NCBI RefSeq assembly: GCF_035938995.1
Contig: NZ_DASZGI010000317.1
Span: 1-40,368 of the forward strand
Reading direction: 5' to 3'
DNA from: DASZGI01 sp035938995
GTDB lineage: Bacteria; Actinomycetota; Actinomycetes; Streptomycetales; Catenulisporaceae
Length of the DNA stretch: 40,368 bases
Notes under the pieces: generated by a model
What the model was told of the DNA's origin: nothing
Seen by the model: the letters and a program-made list of their open reading frames with translations, nothing else
The model's database searches: none
Translations under genes and position numbers: made by a program
Shown: piece after piece, positions 7,857 to 15,515 of the stretch
How the letters are laid out: each line of letters begins with the position of its first letter
How positions within the stretch are numbered: position 1 is the first letter of the stretch

Positions 7857-8842
7857 CGGGCGTCACCGGCTTCCGTCTCGGCGTTCTCGGATTCTTCGGC
7901 GGCGCGGCCGGTCAGCGAAAGGAACACGTCGTCGAGGGTCGGGCGGCGCAGCGCGATGTCGTCCACCGTGATTCCGGCGGCGTCGAACTCGCGGATCGTC
8001 TCGACCAGGAACTTCGCGCCGCCGCTGACCGAGACCAGCAGCTCCCGGGTGCGTTCCTCGACGCGCGGCTCGGTCCCGGCCATGCGCGCCAGCAGCGCGG
8101 CCGCCTGCGCCACGTGCTCCGGATCGTGGATGACGGTGTGCAGCCGCTCGCCGCCGACCTTGGACTTGAGCTCGTCGGCGGTGCCGCGCGCGATGACCTT
8201 GCCGTGGTCGACGACCACGATCGAGTCGGCGAGCCGGTCGGCCTCCTCGAGGTACTGCGTCGTCAGCAGCAGGGTCGCGCCGCCCTGCACCAGCTGCGCG
8301 ATCACGTCCCACATGGCGATGCGGGTGCGCGGGTCGAGCCCGGTGGTGGGCTCGTCCAGGAACATCACCGGGGGCCGCACGACGAGCGCGGCGGCCAGGT
8401 CGAGGCGCCTGCGCATCCCGCCGGAGTACGTCTTCGCGGGACGGTCGGCGGCCTCCGTCAGGTCGAACTGGTCGAGCAGCTCGGACGCGCGCCGCCGGGC
8501 GGCCTCGCGGCCGACGTGGTACAGCCGGCCGACCATCACCAGGTTCTCCCGGCCGGTCAGGTTCTCGTCCACGGCGGCGTACTGGCCGGACAGCCCTATC
8601 CGTTCGCGCACCTGCTGCGGATGCTTGGCGACGTCGATGCCGAGAACCGTCGCCCGCCCGGCATCCGGCCGCAGCAGCGTGGTCAGCACCCGCACCGTCG
8701 TCGTCTTGCCGGCGCCGTTCGGCCCGAGCAGGCCCAGCACCGTGCCCTGTGGCACTTCTAGGTCCACCCCGTCCAGTGCGCGCACATCCTTGCCGCCGGA
8801 GTGGTAGACCTTCACCAGCCCCTCGGCCGAAATCGCAGCCAT
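7853..8842 (-). CDS. ABC exporter ATP-binding subunit (DrrA-like)
   Basis: A 329-residue ATPase. It shows Walker A GPNGAGKTTT, Q-loop region LSGQYAAVDENLTGRENL, signature YSGGMRRRLDLA, Walker B VMFLDEPTTGLD and a switch region TTQYLEEADRLADS. The C-terminal extension of about 100 residues (ERLHTVIHDPEHVAQAAALL onward) matches the DrrA subgroup, in which it contacts the permease. The ATG at 8842 has GGAGG close upstream. It is coupled to the permease gene. No synthase genes are adjacent, so the exported compound is unknown. Confidence 0.95.
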   Translation of the reverse strand: MAAISAEGLVKVYHSGGKDVRALDGVDLEVPQGTVLGLLGPNGAGKTTTVRVLTTLLRPDAGRATVLGIDVAKHPQQVRERIGLSGQYAAVDENLTGRENLVMVGRLYHVGREAARRRASELLDQFDLTEAADRPAKTYSGGMRRRLDLAAALVVRPPVMFLDEPTTGLDPRTRIAMWDVIAQLVQGGATLLLTTQYLEEADRLADSIVVVDHGKVIARGTADELKSKVGGERLHTVIHDPEHVAQAAALLARMAGTEPRVEERTRELLVSVSGGAKFLVETIREFDAAGITVDDIALRRPTLDDVFLSLTGRAAEESENAETEAGDAR

Positions 8843-9014
8843 TCCGCCTCCGCCCGCCCTACCAGATCCCCGTCGCGGACTGCCCCGCGATGCGAACAGT
8901 CAAGCAGCAGGCTACGACACCCGCGCGTTCAACGGGTCACGGGGTGCGATCGGTGCCCGCGGGCGACGGGATCGGTGCGGCGGTCAAGCGGGGCGCCTCG
9001 GTGGCGTCACCCTT

Positions 9015-9086
9015 TCATATTGTCTGATTTCATACCGACTAATTCATGCCGTCTGATTCATACCGGCCGACGTCACACCGGCTCGA
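9015..9086. repeat. Five-unit 14/15-bp tandem array starting at a gene's stop codon
   Basis: Contiguous units on the plus strand: TCATATTGTCTGATT (9015-9029), TCATACCGACTAAT (9030-9043), TCATGCCGTCTGAT (9044-9057), TCATACCGGCCGACG (9058-9072) and TCACACCGGCTCGA (9073-9086). The last unit is the end of the GNAT gene, including its TGA at 9073-9075. The copies run downstream of the gene and diverge gradually, becoming AT-richer with distance. Confidence 0.75.
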
Positions 9087-9639
9087 CCTTCCTGCTCACG
9101 ATCCACGCGTGCTTGCCGACCTGCCGACCGCGGGCGAATCCGAACTGCTCGAAGAGTTCGACGGTCGCGCTGTACAGGAAGCGGCCAGGCGCCTCGCGGC
9201 CGGCGGTCACCTCGGGGATGGCCTCGACCAGCCCGCCCCCGGCGTGCGCGATCTGGTCGAGCGCGCCTTCGAGTGCCGCTCGCGCGACGCCCCGTCCGCG
9301 GTGTTTCGTGTCGACGTAGAAGCAGGTGATCCGCCAGTTCGGCAGCGGCGGCGCATCCTTCTCGTACTCGCGCCGGTGCTTGATGCCGGGCAGCTCCACG
9401 GGACTGCCGTACTGGCACCATCCCTGCGCGACGCCGTCTTCGTCGAGGACGAGCGCGGCGTGCGCGCGGTCCGTGCGTACCCGGTCCTCCTTGGCCGTGC
9501 GGTGGTCGATCCCCTTCACGCGGCCTTCCGGGTGGTAACCGATGCACCAGCACCCGCCGAAGATCCCGTTGTTGCGCTCGACGAGTTCGGCGAACGCGTC
9601 CCACGTCGAGGAGTCCAGCGGCCGGATCGTGTAGGACAC
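9073..9639 (-). CDS. GNAT-family N-acetyltransferase
   Basis: A 188-residue acetyltransferase. The acetyl-CoA binding motif is seen in FYVDTKHRGRGVARAALEGAL (about 110-130), with the Q/R-x-x-G-x-G/A core RGRGVA, and the C-terminal strand in VELFEQFGFARGRQVGKHAW is typical. The N-terminal half includes CWCIGYHPEGR, characteristic of a GNAT subgroup with a cysteine-rich entry loop. The GTG at 9639 is chosen because GGGAGGGGA lies just upstream. It follows the hydrolase gene by 52 nt on the same strand, so they may be co-transcribed. The acceptor substrate is unknown. Confidence 0.88.
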   Translation of the reverse strand: MSYTIRPLDSSTWDAFAELVERNNGIFGGCWCIGYHPEGRVKGIDHRTAKEDRVRTDRAHAALVLDEDGVAQGWCQYGSPVELPGIKHRREYEKDAPPLPNWRITCFYVDTKHRGRGVARAALEGALDQIAHAGGGLVEAIPEVTAGREAPGRFLYSATVELFEQFGFARGRQVGKHAWIVSRKVEPV

Positions 9640-9691
9640 CGGGTATCCCCTCCCATCCTCTTGCGCTGTGATCGTTCCAGTGTGCGCCCGC

Positions 9692-10375
9692 TCAGGCCGC
9701 GGCGGCCGCGGCGATGATGCGGGCGAGTTCGCCGGGCTTGGTGAACATCGGCCAGTGGCCCGAGTCGATGTCGACGAATTCGACGTTCTCGGCCTTGGCG
9801 AGCTCGGGGATCTGACCGGCGGCCATCCACTCCCGGGCCTGGGCGGGGGTGAATTCAGGGCACACGACGACGACCGGGACGTCGAAGCGCCGCTCGTCCA
9901 CCAGCCGCACCACGCCGTTGGCCACCTTCTCGGGCACGGGAATCGCGGCGGACGCCAGGCGCTCCTTCGCCTCCTCGTCGAGGTCGGCGCTGTCCGGGCC
10001 CTCGAACGGGCCCCAGCCGGGGAAGGGCATGACGCCGTCCTTGATTTCGAAGAAATCGGCGTGGGGTGTGCCGTCGCGGCCCGGGAAGCCGCCGATGAGC
10101 ACCACTTTCGCGACCCGCTCCGGTCGCGCGTCGGCAGCCAGCCACGCCAGCGTGCTGGAGGCGGAGTGTCCCACCACCATCGGCCGGTCGGCAGCCGAGT
10201 CCACGGCGGCGAGCACCGTCGCCACCTGGTCCTCAAGCGTGGCGGACGCAGCTCCGTCGCCCTGGCCGGGGAGGGTGATCGGCACCGGGCGGTGGCCGAG
10301 CCGCTCGAGCTCCGGCACGACCTCGTCCCAGGCGGAGCCGTCGAGCCACAGCCCGGCGATGAGCAGGACATCCAT
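9692..10375 (-). CDS. Alpha/beta hydrolase (small esterase type)
   Basis: A 227-residue cytoplasmic alpha/beta hydrolase. The oxyanion region is LLIAGLWLDGSAWDEV, the nucleophile Ser71 sits in VVGHSASSTLAWL (G-H-S-x-S variant of the elbow) and the catalytic His207 in DIDSGHWPMFTKPGELA. The layout resembles small plant-esterase-like or salicylate-esterase-like hydrolases. The ATG at 10375 has AGGGA upstream. Only 2 nt separate it from the stop codon of the pentapeptide/DinB gene, which implies one operon and perhaps a shared substrate or stress role. Confidence 0.9.
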   Translation of the reverse strand: MDVLLIAGLWLDGSAWDEVVPELERLGHRPVPITLPGQGDGAASATLEDQVATVLAAVDSAADRPMVVGHSASSTLAWLAADARPERVAKVVLIGGFPGRDGTPHADFFEIKDGVMPFPGWGPFEGPDSADLDEEAKERLASAAIPVPEKVANGVVRLVDERRFDVPVVVVCPEFTPAQAREWMAAGQIPELAKAENVEFVDIDSGHWPMFTKPGELARIIAAAAAA

Positions 10376-10377
10376 CG

Positions 10378-11178
10378 TCAGTTCCCTTTCTCCAACTCGG
10401 TCAGGTCGCGCTCGGCGTAGAGCCGGTGCTCCCACTCCTCGTTCACGACGATGTGGAGGCATTCGAGGAAGGGGAAGTCCTCGAGCTGCGGCCAGCCGGG
10501 TTCGGTGCGGGTCACCCCGGTGGCGAGCTGCCCGTCGGTGAGCGACTCGATGACGCCGCGGACCGTGGCCTGGCGGGCGCGCCGGATCGCGAGCACCTCG
10601 TCGAGTGACGGGCGCGCCTCGCGGTCCCACGGAATGCCCTCCCACCCGGGCGCCTCGTCCCACGGCAGGTCCAGCGGGTGCCAGGGCGACGCGCTGCCGA
10701 GGATCATCCGCTCCACCCAGGCCGCGGTGGCGAAGTTGAGGTGCCGCAAGGTCTGGATGAAGGACCACTCGTCGTCGACGCCGAGGTGAAGCATTTCCTC
10801 GGGGAATGTCTCCGCGCGGGCGACGGTGCCCTCCCATAGCCGCTCCAGGATCGCCCACGCCTCGCGGAATCCGTCGGCGTCGTCGGGGCGCATCTTCGCC
10901 CGCTCGGGCATGCGGCGGTTGAGTTCGGCATCTACGAGCGGCGCGATGTCGACGCCGTTGACGACGACGTTCTCCAACTCGCCGCTGATCTCGACGTCGA
11001 TCAGTTCGACACCGCGCAGCCGGCTCTTCTGGAGAAGAGCGCCGCGGATCCGCAGCCCGGTCAGGTCGACGTGGCGCAGGGTCGCGTCTTGGAATCCCAC
11101 CTTCGAGAAGGTGGCGCCCTGAAGGCGTACGTGCTCGAAATGCGCACCCGAAAGGTCCTGCTCGCGGAACTCGGTCAT
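10378..11178 (-). CDS. Pentapeptide-repeat / DinB-like fusion protein
   Basis: A 266-residue two-part protein. Residues about 3-75 carry pentapeptide-type A(D/N)LxX strings (DLSGAHFEHVRLQGATFSKV, then DATLRHVDLTGLRIRGALL), which form a right-handed beta-helix. Residues about 95-255 look like a DinB-type four-helix bundle, with conserved histidines in SFIQTLRHLNFATAAWVER and CLHIVVNEEWEHRLYAERDL that could bind a metal. DinB proteins include thiol-dependent S-transferases. The ATG at 11178 is preferred over a GTG three codons earlier. It leads into the hydrolase gene with a 2-nt gap and lies downstream of the MarR gene on the same strand. Confidence 0.82.
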   Translation of the reverse strand: MTEFREQDLSGAHFEHVRLQGATFSKVGFQDATLRHVDLTGLRIRGALLQKSRLRGVELIDVEISGELENVVVNGVDIAPLVDAELNRRMPERAKMRPDDADGFREAWAILERLWEGTVARAETFPEEMLHLGVDDEWSFIQTLRHLNFATAAWVERMILGSASPWHPLDLPWDEAPGWEGIPWDREARPSLDEVLAIRRARQATVRGVIESLTDGQLATGVTRTEPGWPQLEDFPFLECLHIVVNEEWEHRLYAERDLTELEKGN

Positions 11179-11191
11179 GGATATCACACTA

Positions 11192-11201
11192 GAACCGGTT
11201 C
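11192..11201. promoter_or_regulatory. 10-bp palindrome before the pentapeptide/DinB gene
   Basis: GAACCGGTTC is self-complementary and stands 13 nt upstream of the ATG at 11178. It may be an operator, but palindromes of this size occur by chance in GC-rich DNA. Confidence 0.3.
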
Positions 11202-11265
11202 CGGACGATCCGCTTCCGGCTAGCCCGAACTCATCCGCATGTCGTATGCGGGCCCGCGCCGCCGG

Positions 11266-11769
11266 CTATCTGGGAAGCGGCGCGGCCTGGGATTCGGGGG
11301 AGCGCAGTCCCACCGCGCGGATTGCCTCGACGACGGCGCTTTGGCCGCTGAGCGTGTCCCGCAGGAAGTCGAAGATGAGCTGCAGCTCGGCGACCTTGTA
11401 TTTCGCCAGCCGCGCGTGCCCATTGTCGACGGCCGCCTTGAGCAGCGGCCTCAGGGCTTCGAAGAGGGTCTCGGTCGGAGTCACCAGCTTGCGTCGGCCG
11501 TGGTGGGGGTCGTCTTGCCGCTCGACGTAGCCGGCCAGTTCGAGCCGGTCGATCAGCGTGGTCATGGAGCCACGGGTCAAATGCAGCCGGGCGCCGAGTT
11601 CGGTGGCGGTCTGCGGGCCGCCGCGCACGATCAGGTCGAGGCAGCGCAGGTCGGTGCGGTTGATCCCGAGCGCCTCGGCCAGCGCCCGGTCGCGGTCGTC
11701 GTAGGCGGCCTGCAGGTCCGCCAGCGCGGCGCCCACGGCCGCGGTCAGCGACGCCCGGTCCGGCGGCAT
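11266..11769 (-). CDS. MarR-family transcriptional regulator
   Basis: A 167-residue winged-helix regulator. The helix-turn-helix lies at about 53-80 (TATELGARLHLTRGSMTTL), the wing follows with DDPHHGRRKLVTPTE, and helices at both ends form the dimer interface. The ATG at 11769 is chosen because GGAGGA stands 6 nt upstream; an earlier TTG overlaps that ribosome site. It diverges from the exported hydrolase at 11881, and three 15-bp operator copies lie between them, so it very probably controls itself and the hydrolase. It may be co-transcribed with the pentapeptide/DinB, hydrolase and GNAT genes downstream. Confidence 0.92.
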   Translation of the reverse strand: MPPDRASLTAAVGAALADLQAAYDDRDRALAEALGINRTDLRCLDLIVRGGPQTATELGARLHLTRGSMTTLIDRLELAGYVERQDDPHHGRRKLVTPTETLFEALRPLLKAAVDNGHARLAKYKVAELQLIFDFLRDTLSGQSAVVEAIRAVGLRSPESQAAPLPR

Positions 11770-11784
11770 CCGATCCTCCAAGAC

Positions 11785-11799
11785 GTTTTACCGTCAAAC
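11785..11799. promoter_or_regulatory. Operator copy 1 (MarR)
   Basis: GTTTTACCGTCAAAC, a 13/15 match to the palindrome GTTTGACNGTCAAAC. It is the copy nearest the MarR gene start. Confidence 0.7.
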
Positions 11800-11809
11800 G
11801 CTCCAGAAT

Positions 11810-11824
11810 GTTTGACGGTCAAAC
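11810..11824. promoter_or_regulatory. Operator copy 2 (MarR), perfect palindrome
   Basis: GTTTGACGGTCAAAC has perfectly complementary 7-bp arms around one base. Its centre is 25 bp from that of copy 1. Confidence 0.85.
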
Positions 11825-11847
11825 ACAACACTACTACCGTTTCCGTT

Positions 11848-11862
11848 GTTTGATCGTCAAAC
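11848..11862. promoter_or_regulatory. Operator copy 3 (MarR)
   Basis: GTTTGATCGTCAAAC, one base off the perfect palindrome. Its centre is 38 bp from that of copy 2, and it lies 19 nt before the hydrolase start at 11881, where it would block that gene's transcription. Confidence 0.8.
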
Positions 11863-11880
11863 ACCAACGGGGAGATGGCA

Positions 11881-13410
11881 ATGCGTCGTACCTCCACGCC
11901 GGGAGCGAACGCCGGCGCGCGCGCACATTGGAGCGCAGTGTCTACAGCCGTAGGCGCCCTCGTTACTGGAGCCCTTCTCGTCATAGGCCCACCCGCGATG
12001 GCGGGATCGGCTCTGGCACCGCCGCGCGAGGCGATCAACTGGGGACCGTGCCCGCAGCCTGCGGCGGTGGACTACCACGCGTTGTGCGGCACCTTAAGCG
12101 TGCCGGTGGACTCGGCGGCACCCGAGGGGCCGGCGATCGATCTCGCGCTCCTGCGGATCCCCGCCACGGGGAAGTCCACCGGCACCGTGGTCGCGGATTC
12201 CGAGGACCTGACCGGCTTCGGCGGTTCGCAGCTCTCGTTCTTCCTCGGGCACGGCGCGAACTACCTCTCCCGGCTGCCCCGCACGCACGCCACCAAGGAC
12301 ATCGTGGTCTTCGACCCGCGAGGGCTCGGTGGTAGCGCGGGCCTGACATGCCCGGTCTCCGGACACGATCCGATGGTCTCCAGCTTCCCGGCCACGGAGA
12401 GCGCATACGACCGCCTCCTGGTGCGCAACGCCGCCGTCTTCTTCGGCTGCCATGGCGCGACGGGCCTCGCCTCCCACATGGGCATCCGCGATCAGGTGCG
12501 CGATCTCGACGCCCTGCGTTCGGCGCTTGGTCAGCAAAGGCTGGACTACCTGGGCCAGGTCGTCGGCGGCGAAGTCGGTGCCGCCTACGCCGCGACCTAT
12601 CCCGCCCGCACCGGACGCGTCGTCCTGGACGCCACGGTCGATCCCTACCGCTCGGCGTCTACCCGCGCACGTGACGCCGCCTCAGCCGAAGAAACAGCGT
12701 TCGAACACTTCGCGGACTGGTGCGCGCAGACGACACTGAGCGAATGCGCGCTGCACGGACAGGACGCCGGCAAAGTCCTCGACCAGGTGGTGGCGCGGGC
12801 CGACAGGGGTGGCGTGTCCGACGGATCGACGCCGCCGAGGCCGCTCACCGGCGCGGAAATCCGCATCGCGGTCGGCCAGTTCCTGGTCGGCTATCCGTTC
12901 GCCTGGAGCAGCCTGGCCGGCGGCATCGCCGAGGCGGCCAACAGCGATGGCTCGACGCTGGCCGCCATCGCCGCGATGACATACTCCGACCCGGACTACA
13001 CCGCCAGCCGCGCCCAGACCTGCGCCGACTCGCCAGCACCCGCCGGTTTTCCGCAGCTGCGCCGGCTTGCCCAACAGGTCGAGTGGTCGGCCCCGCACAC
13101 CGGCGGCGTGTCGCTGGCCTGGGAGGCGATGGCCGGCTGCGTCGGCTGGCACGCGACGCAGTCACCGCTCGCCCTGCCCGGCGAGGTGAATCCGACATCG
13201 AGCATCCTGATCACCGCGACCACCGGCGACCCCATCAGTCCGTACGCGTGGTCCCGGGACGTCGCCGACAGACTCGACGGCAGCCGGCTGATCACCGCTG
13301 ACCTCGACGGCCACGGGGCCTTCGACGACTCGACGTGCGCCGCGGCGGCCATCGACCGCTACCTCGCCGACGGCACGCTGCCCGCCGCCGGGACCGTCTG
13401 CCACACCTGA
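11881..13410 (+). CDS. Exported TAP-like alpha/beta hydrolase lacking the nucleophile serine
   Basis: A 509-residue exported protein related to actinobacterial tripeptidyl aminopeptidases (SlpD/SlpE, TAP-like C-terminus). A signal peptide covers about 1-40 (hydrophobic TAVGALVTGALLVIG, then AMAGSALA). The phrase DIVVFDPRGLGGSAGLTC is typical of the family, Asp450 lies in TGDPISPY and His478 in DLDGHGAFDD. The nucleophile elbow, normally GVSYGTYLG, reads GQVVGGEVG, so Val227 replaces Ser. ATG 11881 is chosen because GGGGAG lies 6 nt upstream; ATG 11875 is too close to it. Several Cys residues suit disulfides outside the cell. Either it is non-catalytic (binding or decoy role) or it uses another residue. 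Confidence 0.88.
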   Translation: MRRTSTPGANAGARAHWSAVSTAVGALVTGALLVIGPPAMAGSALAPPREAINWGPCPQPAAVDYHALCGTLSVPVDSAAPEGPAIDLALLRIPATGKSTGTVVADSEDLTGFGGSQLSFFLGHGANYLSRLPRTHATKDIVVFDPRGLGGSAGLTCPVSGHDPMVSSFPATESAYDRLLVRNAAVFFGCHGATGLASHMGIRDQVRDLDALRSALGQQRLDYLGQVVGGEVGAAYAATYPARTGRVVLDATVDPYRSASTRARDAASAEETAFEHFADWCAQTTLSECALHGQDAGKVLDQVVARADRGGVSDGSTPPRPLTGAEIRIAVGQFLVGYPFAWSSLAGGIAEAANSDGSTLAAIAAMTYSDPDYTASRAQTCADSPAPAGFPQLRRLAQQVEWSAPHTGGVSLAWEAMAGCVGWHATQSPLALPGEVNPTSSILITATTGDPISPYAWSRDVADRLDGSRLITADLDGHGAFDDSTCAAAAIDRYLADGTLPAAGTVCHT

Positions 13411-13455
13411 CAAACGCTGCGTACGTCAGCCCGAACGGCTTGCTCGCCGCCGCAT

Positions 13456-13491
13456 CGCCGGTCGGGAGACAGATGCGTCTCCCGACCGGCG
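13456..13491. terminator. Bidirectional terminator hairpin
   Basis: A 15-bp perfect stem (arm CGCCGGTCGGGAGAC and its complement) with a 6-nt loop AGATGC. It lies between the convergent genes ending at 13410 and 13514. Confidence 0.85.
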
Positions 13492-13513
13492 GTCGGATGC
13501 GAAATGCGAGCCC

Positions 13514-15175
13514 TTAGTTGGTGATGAGTTCGAACTCCTCCCACTGGCCGATCGCCGTCCGGTTCGCGATCAGCGGCGACGCGCCGGCGTTGTCGGCGGT
13601 GACGTACCGGTCGTCGGCCATGGCGTAGAAGCTGATGGTGTGGTTCGAGTTCTGGGTCAGGCGGAACGTCTCCCACTGGCCGATCGCGGTGCGGTTCGCG
13701 ATCAGCGCGGCCGCGCCGGCGTTCTCGGCGGTGACGATCATGTTGTTCGCGTGGGCGCGCAGGGCGATGTTGCCGCCGCCTGCGTCGAGCAGGTCGAACT
13801 GCTCCCACTGGCCGATCGCGGTGCGGTTGGCGATGAGTGACGACGCGCCGGCGTTCTCGGCCGTGACGTACATGTTGTTGGCCATCGAGCGCAGACTCAC
13901 CACGGCCAGCGTGCTGGCGGCCGGCAGGGTCGTCGGCGTCGGCCGGGTGGGGGTGAGCGCGATCTGCCGCTTGAGCATGCGGCCGCCGTCGCCCGTGAGC
14001 CGCAGGTAGTAGTCCGAGGAGCAGGGCGTGCCGTCCTCGTCGAGCGCCCACAGGCCGGAGCCGGAGGGGACCATGTTGGTGTCCTCGGCGGTCTTCGCGA
14101 TCTGGTTGCCCTCGCCGTACTCGTCGAACATCGAGATGTAAATGCCCTGCGCGCCGACCCGCACCATGTTGTAGAACTGCCGCCACATGAAATCGCCGTG
14201 CGCGCGCTGGCGGGCGGACACGTCACCGGGCAGGACGCAGGGCTGGTAGTCGATGCCGTTGCCGTTGCAGTACTGCTGGTCGCCGACGTTGGCGAGGTTG
14301 TAGAAGTTGTCCGAGTCGGCGGCGGTGCCGATGCGGCCCACCATCCACGGCGAGATCATGTTGAACGCGCTGTAGACGCCCAGATAGCCCGACCTGGAGT
14401 CATTGACCCCGGTGCGCCACCAGGTGGGCACGCCGCCCATCACATAGCAGCCCTGAGACTTGAAGAAGTTGATGACGTTCAGGCAGCTGGTCGGATCCCA
14501 TGGATGGTTCGCGTCGTTGAAGCCGAAGCCCCAGATGCCCACCACCGGCTTGCCGTTCTGACGCGCGTACGCCGGCGAGGACGTGTACTGCGACATCACG
14601 TTCGTCCAGTCCGCCGGCATCTCACTGGCCATGTTCGTCCAGCCCGACGCGTCGTACATGATGTAGAACTTGCGGCCGTAGGCCTCGGCGGCGTTCCGGA
14701 CCATCGCGGTGACCGCGTTGCGCGTCGGCCCTTCGCCGCCGTTCGGGTCGAACCGCTGCAAGGCCGCTGTGTCGCAGCCGTACTGCTGCATCCACCGGAA
14801 ATGCGCGTTGACCGTCTGCTGGTCGTACGACGAGAAGAGCGTCGCGGGCGCGCCGCTGTTGAAGTTCGCGTAAGCGGTCTGATAGCCGTTGGCGTACTCG
14901 CGCAGGTCCGGCCAGGCTTTGATGTTGGTGTTGCCCGGCGACGGGGCCTGCGATTCGTTCTGGCTCCAGTGCCACCACGCGTTGATCGGCGCACCGTCCC
15001 CGATGCACGCGAACCAGCCCTGATACCCCACGGTGATCTTGCCTACTACGTCCCCGGCCGGGCTGGCCGCTTGCGCGGAGCTGGTGAGCGCCGACACCAG
15101 CTCCGTGCCGGCGACCGCTGTGAGCGCCGAACCGGCCAGGGTTGAAGTGATAAACCTCCGACGTGAAATCGGCAT
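13514..15175 (-). CDS. Tat-exported GH71/GH99-like glycoside hydrolase with fascin-like domain
   Basis: A 553-residue exported protein. It starts with a Tat signal (SRRRFITSTLAGSALTAVAG, cleavage near AQA-AS). Residues about 40-400 resemble the GH71/GH99-like TIM-barrel proteins of Streptomyces: KITVGYQGWFACIGDG, FYIMYDASGW, VVGIWGFGFND, IYISMFDEYGEGNQI. The acidic residues in MYDASG and MFDEYGEG are candidate catalytic ones. After a TPTRPTPTT linker comes a C-terminal beta-trefoil of the fascin-like type (about 418-553) with three copies of LIANRTAIGQWE. ATG 15175 has AAGGGGCGG upstream. Likely role: attack on an extracellular glycan, held by the trefoil. The exact sugar is unknown. Confidence 0.85.
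   Translation of the reverse strand: MPISRRRFITSTLAGSALTAVAGTELVSALTSSAQAASPAGDVVGKITVGYQGWFACIGDGAPINAWWHWSQNESQAPSPGNTNIKAWPDLREYANGYQTAYANFNSGAPATLFSSYDQQTVNAHFRWMQQYGCDTAALQRFDPNGGEGPTRNAVTAMVRNAAEAYGRKFYIMYDASGWTNMASEMPADWTNVMSQYTSSPAYARQNGKPVVGIWGFGFNDANHPWDPTSCLNVINFFKSQGCYVMGGVPTWWRTGVNDSRSGYLGVYSAFNMISPWMVGRIGTAADSDNFYNLANVGDQQYCNGNGIDYQPCVLPGDVSARQRAHGDFMWRQFYNMVRVGAQGIYISMFDEYGEGNQIAKTAEDTNMVPSGSGLWALDEDGTPCSSDYYLRLTGDGGRMLKRQIALTPTRPTPTTLPAASTLAVVSLRSMANNMYVTAENAGASSLIANRTAIGQWEQFDLLDAGGGNIALRAHANNMIVTAENAGAAALIANRTAIGQWETFRLTQNSNHTISFYAMADDRYVTADNAGASPLIANRTAIGQWEEFELITN
13537..13866. repeat. Three internal repeats encoding the beta-trefoil lobes
   Basis: Near-identical blocks beginning CTCCCACTGGCCGATCGC occur near 13537, 13672 and 13801, spaced about 130 nt. 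They encode the LIANRTAIGQWE strands of the fascin-like domain on the minus strand. Confidence 0.8.
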
Positions 15176-15515
15176 GGTGCCGCCCCTTTACGGCTTTGTT
15201 TACTGAGACAACGAATGTGCCTTGAGGGTAGGGCGCCGCTCAAGGGGCCACAACGGGCTGGATGTATGGAGTCTGCCAAGAATGCTTGGTGAACTCTTTG
15301 TAACGAAAATTGCAATGGCGGTCCGCGCCGAGAGTCGATCATCGGATGACTTGGGGCCGCGGTCGATCAGTACCCCGAGGCCGACGGCCGAATCACCGGA
15401 GCGTGGTCACTTCAGTCCGGAGCGTGAACCGGGCCGCCACGCACCGCGACGCGACGCGCGACCGCCCCGTCCGGAACCGGGCCGAAGCCGGTTCCGGACG
15501 GGGCGGTCAGCGGTG
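15176..15515. other. Intergenic region between two exported-protein genes
   Basis: No gene is supported in these 340 nt. The part next to 15175 should hold the promoter of the glycoside hydrolase gene; it contains an inverted repeat CCAAG-aatg-CTTGG (15276-15289) and an AT-richer stretch around 15295-15318, possible regulator sites. The other end contains the terminator at 15460-15508. Confidence 0.6.
15460..15508 (-). terminator. Very strong hairpin terminator, 21-bp perfect stem
   Basis: The left arm (15460-15480, beginning GACCGCCCCGTCCGG) is fully complementary to the right arm (15488-15508) around a 7-nt loop GCCGAAG. It begins 7 nt after the stop of the small secreted protein gene on the minus strand. 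There is no T-tract, as usual in actinobacteria. Confidence 0.9.

Noticed and set aside
9015..9072. CRISPR-like array
   Set aside because: Units are 14-15 bp and directly adjacent with no spacers.
9073..10371. One long minus-strand frame joining the hydrolase region to the GNAT gene
   Set aside because: Only the part after GTG 9639 resembles a protein family; the upstream part is out of frame with the real hydrolase gene.
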